Below, one piece after another: positions 17,637-25,801 of a stretch of 25,801 nt of DNA. The notes below the pieces were generated by a model. The model was given only the letters and a program-made list of their open reading frames with translations. It was not told the DNA's origin and made no database searches. Position 1 is the first letter of the stretch; each line of letters opens with the position of its first letter. This DNA comes from Acrasis kona (taxonomy: Eukaryota > Heterolobosea > Eutetramitea > Acrasida > Acrasidae): assembly GCA_026419775.2 (NCBI GenBank), contig JAOPGA020001080.1, positions 1 through 25,801 on the forward strand. The letters are read 5' to 3'. The position numbers were made by a program, and so were the translations under genes.

Positions 17637-19908
17637 TCACTCTTCTTCTTTTCTCAACGGAGTTGTTGACGTTACGAGCGGTGTTGCGTTATCTTGTAAA
17701 GTCTCTTCAACAGGATCCGAAACAGCTTTAGGAGAGCGGAATCTTTTTTGACGTCATTTCAACCAACTTCTTCGCAACTTGCATTATTCAGCTCATTGTC
17801 CTTTGCTTGTTGGATATTGTGGGCCCCCATCACTTGCTGTTCAACCGCCGGCTCTACATTTTCCTGCTCTTCAACCTCTACTACTTGACCATCCGCGGAT
17901 TCAACTGGCCTTGTGTAGTACGTCTGGATCATTGCAGTCAATCTTCCACTTCTTCTTCTTTGCGAGCGTTAATAAGAGAAGGTTAATGTGTTTGCATGGT
18001 TTTCCGCCTGCATTAAAGTAGTCCTGGCATGAGCACGAAGGGTACTTGAGATCTGTTGTGTACGTTGAGTTTGTATCCTTGCTGTACACTGTAAATTGTC
18101 CTGCAGCACTTTCTCCTCTAACCTTGAACTTCTTGGATAATTAGGTGGGCGGTTCGGAGGCGAGCCAACGCATCCTAATGTGATTTTGAACGGTTGTTGT
18201 AACGTTTGAACCTGTCATTGTATGTGCTGTTTTTGAGGAACCTGGTTAGTTTAAGTTGGCTAAAAAATTAAATTACCGAAAATGAGCCTCACAGATATTG
18301 TTTGTGCACCACATTCCATAAGCGCTAAGATGGTTGATTGAAGACCACCGCTCGTAGAATGGCTTCTCATACTGCTCATCATGCCATGTTGGATTAAAGT
18401 AAGCATCTACAAATTTTCTGAACTGTCTTCTCATCTTTTTGTAGTGTACAAGGTACTCCTCCTTTGACTTCGAAGCAATCATACAATACACTAGGGACAT
18501 TACATCATCAAGATGCTCCTTTGGAAGCACTTTATTCTTTTAATCCAACGCCGGATGCTTTGCTTGATGTGGAACACATATATCAAGATTTCCTTCTTCG
18601 CCTTGAATGCTGCAATTTTCAACAGCGCCGTCGTCAACCATCAAAGTAACTTCCCATGTCTCGTTTTTATTTAATATGGGTTTGTCCATATCATGAAGGT
18701 ACTTCTCTGTTGCCGATATAACTTTTGACAGAATATCACTATCATGCACGGAAGTAATGGAAACAAAGGGAATGCAAGTACTTTTGTATTTGTCTTGAGA
18801 GGTCCAAACTTGGATCTTTGTGATGGTCTTTTCTAACTTTTTGGAGCTCATCCCAACAGAATTTATGAGCAGCGTCTACACCAACTATACTTTTAATAAA
18901 ATCACGACTTTTCTCAAGCTCTTTCTTTGATACAAAAAGAAACTGGAAATCGGTTGGNGTCATGTCATCAATGTCTCTTCCACCAATGGTCTCAATGGGA
19001 ACTATGTCCTCATTCTTGNCCAGTACTTCCTTTACAAAGTCAAGGGCAGATTCAAACCTCTCCGACAATGCTTTGTTCTTCTTGTGGTTGACCGAATAAC
19101 GTAACTGCGATGACCAATCGGTGGTCGAGGAATGGATCATCATGACGGTTGTACTCTGTACATATGTACTCCTGTAGTTCAGAATTAGCAGCACTCTCAA
19201 TTAGCTCTTGGAGTTTTGTACGCAGCACCATGCATCTAGGTAGTTGATCCAACTTCGGGTGGAATTTTTTAAGATGTCTTCCATGTCCGACTAAATCACA
19301 AACAATGACACCATCTCTTGTGCGGCGAGTTACAACTTTTAATTGTGCAGAACACTTTCCAAAGGCTTTGCATGTGTCATCCCTACACAAAGCGTATGAT
19401 GTACTGATGTTTTTAAAAGTCACAAGCTTTTTGGGTACTTTGTACAAACACTTGCCGCTCTTTATAACAGGCTCTGGAAGTGGATTATCTTCATCATGTA
19501 GATGTTTGACCTTTTCAGAGACAGAATGTTGACGCCAATCCCACTTTACGGAGTTCTCCTGGTATAACTGTCCTCATCACAGTATAGGACTTTGACTTGG
19601 CGTTAGGAAATGTGAACTTCTTCCGATCTTTTTGATACAATTTACACAGCCTCTTGTTGAAATAGTACCCGCTGTGCCCAGTAGTACTTGAGCATGAAGT
19701 ACGGGAGCATTCATCAGATTTGTCCCACCTCATTGTTTTTGATTGTCTTCTTCTTCCTCATCATCACTGTCAATGTCTTCAAAATCAGTTGAGTCGGATC
19801 CAGAATCCTCTAATGACACATCACCACTTTTTGAATTCTTTGATGATGTTGACGTGAACGATTCATTCAACTCAGACGACACTCGCTTCTAGTTTCCTCG
19901 CTTGCCAT
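17637..19908 (-). mobile_element. Decayed MULE-type DNA transposon, transposase with SWIM zinc finger
   Basis: Minus-strand coding pieces lie in family order over 2.27 kb. From the ATG at 19908 come an acidic Ser/Asp/Glu-rich N-terminus (to 19740) and a Cys/His segment (CKAFGKCSAQLKV, then GHGRHLKKFHP; about 19260-19400) resembling GCM/FLYWCH-type DNA-binding fingers. Next are IVGVDAAHKF (first catalytic Asp, near 18880), LMVDDGAV (second, near 18620), TNNICEAHFR (family motif after the catalytic Glu, near 18280) and the SWIM finger CSCQDYFNAGGKPCKH (near 18000). An acidic tail ends at 17637. A 35-nt GT-AG intron (18242-18276) joins CEAHFR to FLKNSTYNDRF in phase. Several frame changes and two undetermined bases (18958, 19019) show that it is broken or poorly sequenced. 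Terminal inverted repeats were not found. Confidence 0.75.
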
Positions 19909-20295
19909 AAATAACTCGTTTAAAGGTGACGCTTCATTAATGAAGCAATAGGCATCTCTTGTACTTTATGCATTAACAAAGAGCAAATGTATTTTTCACA
20001 AAATTATGACAAATTTAATGTTCGGGGATCAATTTCGACGTTTTTATATATTCTGATAGAGCGTCGAATAATATGTAGGGTGTGCGAATATGTTCTTGAT
20101 TGATTTTTATTACTGACTGAGTTATTATCGTTGATTGTTTGACATTTTGAAAGAGAAGATAATTTTTAGAAAGGTAGTTGACTACTGTTACAACATGAAG
20201 AGTCCAATGGAGTCACATTAATTAACTAGTGTCACACGATTGTTCTTTATTTCATTTATTATTACCGGTCAAGTTCATCATCAAATTCAATAAAA
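19909..20295. other. A/T-rich spacer, no gene seen
   Basis: This stretch lies upstream of both the MULE transposase (minus) and the zinc-binding gene (plus). It would hold the right end of the MULE element and the promoter of the next gene. I could not match its sequence to the left flank of the element (17500-17636), so the element edge is undefined. Confidence 0.4.
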
Positions 20296-21193
20296 ATGCC
20301 AAACAAATATCTTAGGCACTGTCCCCGTGACAAGAGACCATTATCAGATAACGAAACTCTATCCGGCGTTAACAAATATCACTACTGCAAACATTGCATA
20401 GAGGACATCAAGAAACACAACAAAAATGAGGAGGAGCTTGATAGAGAAATTATGGGGGCAAAAACCATGATCAAATGTGAAACATGTAACGAATTTTTTG
20501 TTAGCTCGAGACAAAATTACAAAAGAGTGTAAAGAAGTTAATGGTATAAAATGCAAGCATTCCTTCCTCGAAGAGAAGAAGGTTTATGGCTTTGAAAAGG
20601 ATTCCTCCGCCAGAAAAAGAAAAGTTATAGAAGTAGAGGAGGAGAGTTCTGGTGTTTCAAGCGAATTCGAATCACAAAGCACTTCAAATTCACAGGAATT
20701 CAAAAAGAAGAAGTGCTTTCATCTGATTTTTAGTTACAAGGCAGCTGGAGCAATCGAAACAAAGCCCGGAAGGGAAAATGTCGCTGTTGAAACGGACGGC
20801 GAAAATTACATTTATAAATTTGTAGTCCAAAGAAACACCATTGTGAGCAGAGCGGGCTCTAGAAAATCACACTTTATATTTGATTTTACTGATTACGTAT
20901 TATTCCGATTTAATGGGGTTGGCGAGTTTGTTTTACGCTTCTCAAGCCAAATTGTAGACAATGGTCAATTGGCACTGTATGTAGAATTATTGAACCCAAA
21001 TATAAAAAACGGAGTTAATCTGCCACTTACAATAATAAGAAATAACAACATTTATATAAATTTGGATGTTGGGGAACCTGTGGAATTTAGTTTATCACAA
21101 GATAAAATTGAGGTGGGTAGAATGGACGGTAAAGACGGTCCCAAATCACCAATCATAATTCAAGCCTCAAGTGCATTTATTGACATTAGGTAG
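20296..21193 (+). CDS. Unknown zinc-binding protein with beta-rich C-terminal domain, one apparent frame break
   Basis: ATG at 20296 opens a frame with Cys pairs: CPRDKRPLSDNET, then YHYCKHC, then KCETCNEFF. That frame stops at 20530. The overlapping second frame (to 21193) continues ITKECKEVNGIKCKHSF, which completes the Cys pairs, so one protein of about 295 residues with a single-base break near 20500-20520 is inferred; no GT-AG intron fits. After an acidic and Ser-rich linker (EVEEESSGVSSEF) a domain of about 160 residues has alternating hydrophobic strands (YIYKFVVQRNTIVSR, FIFDFTDYVLFRF, IYINLDVGEPVEFSL). No known family was recognised. The Cys ladder suggests two zinc sites. Confidence 0.6.
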
Positions 21194-21250
21194 TTTTTGT
21201 TTTCACAAATAATTTATTTTACCATTAAATTTTGTAAGTTTATTAAATTG

Positions 21251-22640
21251 TCAAATGTCTGAATCACTGCTACTGAATACAGATACTAGAACTGATTTGT
21301 TTAAAGGCTGTTCACAAATATTCTTCTTGTTGGATACAACATGGTCTACTGGAGGTTGAATTTTATTAAAATATTCTGATCCAGGTACAACCTTACTCCC
21401 ATCCATCAATCGATCCCAAGACTCTAAAATGATGTTTAACCTCAAGTAACTGTGGTTGATGCAACCAAACCTAAGATAGACTCGACAAGTTCTCAAAATC
21501 CACTCCGCCAGTTCTTGTGGAACGGGTTGCCCAACTGCTTCAATACACTCCTTCATCATGAGACCTAACGCGAACATGTCCGTCTCCGGCGTGACTCCTG
21601 TCGTGTGCATATTTGGGTCCGTCCATCCTTTTGTTGTCCAACCTGCCGGTCGTCCGGAAAGGTGATATGCCCCCAAAATCTATAACGCATGCAGATAGAT
21701 CGTCGCGCACCGTACAATTGTTAGGTTTCAAATCTCCGTGTCCACATCCACTAATTTGATGAATGAGTGATACGTTGCTACACAGACCTAATATGATGAC
21801 GACGTAGTCTTTTAGAGTTTTACAACCCACTTCTTTCTTCAAAGTTTGAAGTAACAATTCGGAGAGAGGCGTACCGCAGTCATTGAGCACTAGGAAGTAT
21901 TCTGGTTTATTGTTGTTATTCGTCCAGTATGCATCGACAAATTTCAAGCAGTTCTTTGAACCAGAATAGTGTTCTAAACTATTCTCTATAACGTTTTGCG
22001 CTTCCATTAAAAGGTGCTTCAACTCTTTGCCTTTGTTCAAAAAGTGTTTTCGCGCCAGAGGGGTAGTTTTGTTGACGTCTGAGCGCCGAAATACTCTCTC
22101 CACTTTTCCTGACGAACCCTTGGATTTTGTGTTATTAATGGGACCACAGCTCACGTACTCATCGTGGTCTCGAGGGCGAGAGAGAAAATGAATAATGTGA
22201 TTTTTGTTGTGCTCTTTTATGAGGGTTGTGATCTTTGAATAGGTGTCTTTTTGGTATGCCGACGTCTTCAATCCAATGGAAATACGGAATACGTTTTGTG
22301 TTTCAAGTGAGCACCTCAAAAGTGGAAATTCTTTTGCCAATGTTTCCATGAACTGTGATAATTCAGCTTTTTCATTGTGAACTGCAGTTAAAAAGGGCAT
22401 GCACATGTATTCATGTGTCAACGATTTGCATGTAAGATTGGGCCACTTTAGAAAATCAAATACATCTAAGAACTCGTCGTCTTCAACTTGTGATGTCTCT
22501 TGAAGAAAGGCTAACTGTATCGTAATTCTTATTTTGGTCATGTTCCACAAACAAATCGATGGCGAATAGATATCGTCCTCTACTTCGTGTTCTTTCATCC
22601 TTTTTGTGAGAAGATCACAGATGCTCGACTGTGCGTTCAT
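21251..22640 (-). CDS. Divergent protein kinase, one apparent frame break after DFG
   Basis: ATG at 22640. An N-terminal region of about 165 residues matches nothing I know. The kinase domain follows: KGSSGKVERVF (glycine-rich loop, 174-184), ARKHF (candidate ATP lysine, 198), LLMEAQNVIE (helix C), EYFLVLNDCG (hinge), GCGHGDLKPNNC (catalytic loop with HGD instead of HRD, 299-309) and VIDFGG (DFG, 319-324). The frame then runs into a stop at 21540. In the next frame the sequence resumes with AYHLSGRPAGWTTKGWTDP, TPETDMFALGLMMKECI and a C-terminal lobe that ends at 21251. The break lies at a run of five G in the DFGG codons (about 21670-21676), a classic indel site, so sequencing error or a recent mutation are both possible. 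Serine/threonine specificity is inferred from DLKPNN. Confidence 0.75.
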
Positions 22641-23962
22641 TTTATACAGAATTTACAATTATTTTTACAATATCTCTTTTTATTTAGTTGACACTAACGC
22701 TAATAATCGACCCAAGTCCAAGAATTGATCATCATGAGCATGGAAGGAGTGTAGAAACCTAAGAGACTTGATATTTCTAAGAATCAAATTTGCCATTGGT
22801 ATGAAGATGACATCATACCAACTTCCATCTAATTTGAGCACACTACCCAGGGTCAACCACACAAGGTCATAGATATGTTGACATACCATCGGATAGATAG
22901 GTATAATCCAAACGTTGAGACTGTGAGACTTACTAAGGAAGAAAAAGAACAAGAAGGCAAATGAAAACAATCCATCATCAACTCTAATGGTCTATCTCTT
23001 TCGTTTCATCTTTCAAGATTTTTTTGAATGAAAAGAAAATTGCAAAAGCCTCCACAGATATGTGTTCTCTTTTTGAGACATGTCAAAAGTTGCAGAAATA
23101 CCATTATTGACACACTCATTAAGCATTTACCAACTACCAAAAGCAGCATCAGCGACATAATGGGCAATTTTTTAAATCACTACGTGCTATAATCCTCCGA
23201 AGAGAATTACAAGCAGTGTAAAGCTTATATGGCAGCTGATGACGATGGTGTTATTCTTTTTTGCGGTAATCATATGTCTCTTGATAATCTCCCACACACG
23301 AACACGAGATATTGTTGATTCGAATGCACCCCCACAGGAATGATTTGTCACGTTTAATCTTGTAAATGACAATGTCGATCCGATTCTAACGAATGTAAAT
23401 GTTCATCATTAGATCTACTACGAGCTGTTTTTCGATGTGTAAAATGTGAAGAATTGTATTCCAATCTACTTAATTCTCCGCAATCATTTGAATGCATTTC
23501 GTATTATCGAGTCTATTCCTGTAATGTATCTGCTCGTTATATAATGTCACGTGGAATACCCACAAATAGTATTGATCTTTATATTTCAATTGTTCAGGAG
23601 CGGTTCAACAAGAATTACTCCAAGGATTTATACCCTTCGATAGCTTTCAATCTGTTTTAACAATCTTGAGATTAATTGGGGGTCTACTCATCGCATCATG
23701 ATTTATATGACTTGGATTTGTTTTCTCTCCTTTTTAATGTTGATTCAATTCTAATGAAGGTAAATGTCCATCAGATACCTTGATCCCAATGTAACGACTA
23801 GTATTGTCTCGATATGTGTTGGGGCGAATTTGATTCGATCATAGTGAGCTGTTACATATTTCCAAATAATGCATCCCATTGTAATGTGATGGTGGTGACC
23901 AGTGACGTCGATCATGATGTTTGTCGAAAAGATTTGATATATAGAAGCTGATGAAGATGCTG
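22641..23962. other. Relic-rich stretch without an intact gene
   Basis: About 1.3 kb separate the kinase start from repeat copy B. It contains a 96-codon minus-strand frame at 22680-22970 with a hydrophobic start and a plausible end (FLDLGRLLALVST). On the plus strand of the same place lies YHRIDRYNPNVETVRLTKEE, then KEQEGK and a stop; which, if either, was coding is unclear. Minus-strand 23000-23160 reads VADAAFGSW, then MLNECVNNGISATFDMSQKE, suggestive of a decayed transposase. A Cys-rich relic is at 23370-23660. Confidence 0.4.
23370..23660 (+). pseudogene. Cys-rich coding relic
   Basis: The frame is open from 23370 to a stop at 23658-23660. It contains NECKCSSLDLLRAVFRCVKC and then ELYSNLLNSPQSFECISYY, and ends DLYPSIAFNLF. 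The CxC and CxxC pairs suggest a former zinc-binding segment. There is no ATG before the Cys pairs, and upstream frames are closed. A related, more damaged stretch starts at 23736. Family not recognised. Confidence 0.35.
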
Positions 23963-24096
23963 GTAGCTAAACTTCAGCCACGCTTTAGAATCAAGGTAAA
24001 GTATGATTAAATCAACAATCTCCTCTGGCACTTCTCCAAATGTTAATTCCATGTTGACCAACGTTACAAAAATAACAATGACAAGACTGAAATGCA
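23963..24096. repeat. 134-bp direct repeat, copy B
   Basis: Identical to 14975-15108 in all 134 bases and in the same orientation, 8,988 bp away. The minus-strand F-box start is present but does not continue: after KFSY the frame reads unrelated residues to a stop at 23912. The repeat ends one base before the ATG of the plus-strand gene at 24098. Confidence 0.95.
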
Positions 24097-24097
24097 C

Positions 24098-24530
24098 ATG
24101 TTACGGTCTTATTTATTAGACGTCATTTTCAAAAAGAGATCAGAAACAGAGCACACACGAGACATTCTTTTAAAAGCTTGGGAATCTCAAAACAATAACA
24201 ACAAACTAAGCCCAGTTCCACTTAAAGAATTAACAGAACTCGCTGTGAATGGTTCCACTCCGTCAGACCTATTACATTGTTTATTTGTAATTGAAACACA
24301 ACTCTATCACCACTTTAAAAACATTGTAGACAAAACAGAGAATGAATCCGAATGGCACATTCCTTCGTATGAAAAAATACAAAACCTTGTGTATGTGCCA
24401 GGTATGTGCTAAAAAAACATGTATTTTTATTTCTTTATGATTTTTGAAGCTGAATCTTGTGGCATGTTCAGTTTTTGAAATGATGACACTTCACCTACCC
24501 AATAAATGGTACCTAGGTACTTCCGGATGA
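24098..24530 (+). CDS. Unknown small protein, probable 69-nt intron
   Basis: ATG at 24098, directly after repeat copy B. Exon 1 (24098-24402) encodes a charged, helical segment (TRDILLKAWESQ, PSDLLHCLFVIETQLYHHF, WHIPSYEKIQNLVYVP). A consensus donor GTATGT at 24403 and an acceptor TTCAG at 24471 remove 69 nt and continue VFEMMTLHLPNKWYLGTSG to a stop at 24528-24530, about 120 residues. Without splicing the frame ends at 24412. No family recognised. The 3' end would overlap the first possible ATG of the receptor gene, suggesting that the receptor starts further in. Confidence 0.5.
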
Positions 24531-25801
24531 CCAAAAATATATGGACGTTGAGAATGTCAATTTTATTCGAATTTTTACAAAAAAATAGAAGACGTCAAAC
24601 GTCGATATTCATGAACGCAACCAATGCAACAACACCTCAAGGCATAGATACCGTTGGTTATGGAATGATTATCATAAATTCAGTAGATAGCGCATTTCGG
24701 TACGTACCCGTGCTCATATGTGAAATTGTGTTACTGGTTTTAGTCATTTTATGGAGAGACAAACAACCCTTAAAAGCTCGTGGGTTTATACCTGCGTTTG
24801 TTATTTGTTGCAACATATTTGGGACACTGGTCTCTGCAGCAACAAATTGGACGAATCTACCGTATTTGCCAAGTAATGTATACCCAGTGGTAACCAATGC
24901 CACAAAGCAATGGCCAGCACTAGGTACTCTTTTAACCAGCTTTGCGCTAAGCTTTCAAATCTGCAGATTCAACATTACAACTTATTTGAACCGACGAAAA
25001 ACTCATGGGCACCAAGAAGACGACGCTACAGACGACACTAGTCATTATAAAATGCCCCGGTGGTATAAACCCTGCACTTCAAACATTACTCTAGCAGTTG
25101 GAATTGTTATTTTATTGGTTTTCGAATGTTCACTTTTAGTGACATCATCTGTATTATCTTCGCTTCAAACGGCATTTAGATTTTTTTTGTTTTCGCAGAT
25201 TGTATTTTTAAGCTTGTTATTTGTTTTTATTGCCTGCTGTTTCATTATTTGGGGGTTTTATTATGAGATAAAATATGATGGCATTAGAGGTTATTTGTCT
25301 GTTGTTAGGGATCCGTTGTTGTTTCGATTAGACACTGTGCTTTTGGTAATGCTCATCGTTCCACTGATTCCTGGTGTGATCTTCTCAATCCTACAAGAGA
25401 ATGCTACATTCATATCAGCAACAGAGCGGTATTTGGTTTCTGTGGTGATTATTAGACTTTGTTTGTATGTTGGGTTTTTTATAATTATATTGGTTTCTGG
25501 CCTATCATGCGTTATTCTAATCATAAAGAGAAAGTACAAAAAAAAATCTGAGGTCTCTAACAATCCTCTGGATCAACTTTTATCAGTTTTGAGCGACGGT
25601 GAGACAAGAATGTTGTTCGAATCATTTTGTAAAGGAGAGTTTTGTTACGAAAATCTTCAAGCTTACCATGACTGTGAAGTCTATAGAAAACTAGAAAGAC
25701 CAAAACAAAAGCAGTAAAAATAGTTGAATCGTATAATAAAGAATGTATTTGTACAGATGATGCCATATCCGAAGTGAATATGCCAGACTACGCTAAAAGT
25801 A
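24506..25801 (+). CDS. Seven-helix receptor with C-terminal RGS domain (3' end outside window)
   Basis: The first ATG is at 24506. The ATG at 24611 (MNATNATTPQ), which gives a short N-terminus with N-glycosylation sites, is as likely. Seven hydrophobic segments lie at about residues 65-84, 93-112, 136-156, 194-215, 223-252, 276-297 and 310-341, followed by KRKYKKK on the inner face. An RGS domain starts near 358 (LLSVLSDGETRMLFESFC, then YENLQAYHDCEVYRKLE). RGS domains speed GTP hydrolysis by G-alpha proteins, so a membrane sensor that turns G-protein signalling off is inferred. The frame stops at 25715-25717 in mid-RGS, but the next frame carries the expected continuation (AVKIVESYNKECICTDDAIS, then EVNMPD) to the window edge. 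This implies one break near 25700 by error or decay. Confidence 0.8.

Noticed and set aside
17500-20200. Terminal inverted repeats for the MULE element
   Set aside because: I compared the left and right flanks by eye and found no convincing match, so the element is limited to its coding span.

Overview
The window looks like a nuclear contig from a free-living protist, most likely a heterolobosean amoeba such as Naegleria or a relative. This is an inference from gene style, not from a marker gene. The signs are a giant secreted NHL/EGF protein with a Thr-Pro linker, a seven-helix receptor fused to an RGS domain, a SAGA subunit of the Spt20 type, a CK1/TTBK-type kinase, closely packed genes, very short GT-AG introns (35-44 nt, one of 69 nt) and the standard genetic code. 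No rRNA, tRNA, CRISPR array or bacterial operon signal was seen. Two undetermined bases (18958, 19019) indicate a draft assembly.

Left part (1-14346) is well-preserved gene territory. A single unbroken minus-strand frame of about 2,400 codons enters from the left edge. I count 30 NHL repeats in blocks of 12, 6 and 12, each block closed by an EGF-like module, then a Thr-Pro tract and a Ser/Thr/Asn-rich C-terminal region. After a 1.2-kb gap holding an EGF-like relic come a 3' kinase fragment with a CaaX end, the three-exon Spt20 gene (whose last exon overlaps the kinase exon in another frame), a divergent four-helix membrane protein, and an unknown protein with two C2-C2 zinc modules.

Right part (14540-24096) is different. 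It holds a DIRS-like retroelement fossil, an F-box fragment, a DDE transposase fragment, a divergent pair of unknown small proteins (one with an N-myristoylation signal), a decayed MULE transposon with a SWIM finger, a zinc-binding unknown gene and a protein kinase gene, the last two each with one apparent frame break. Two identical 134-bp direct repeats, each carrying the start of an F-box, lie at 14975-15108 and 23963-24096 and bracket this roughly 9-kb block, as if it had been inserted or duplicated.

Right edge (24098-25801): a small unknown gene with a probable 69-nt intron, then the seven-helix RGS receptor, which runs off the window. The genes do not form one pathway. The receptor, kinases, F-box and SAGA subunit are ordinary signalling, degradation and transcription parts. 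The most interesting items are the 12-6-12 propeller architecture, the repeat-bounded block, and the Spt20/kinase junction.
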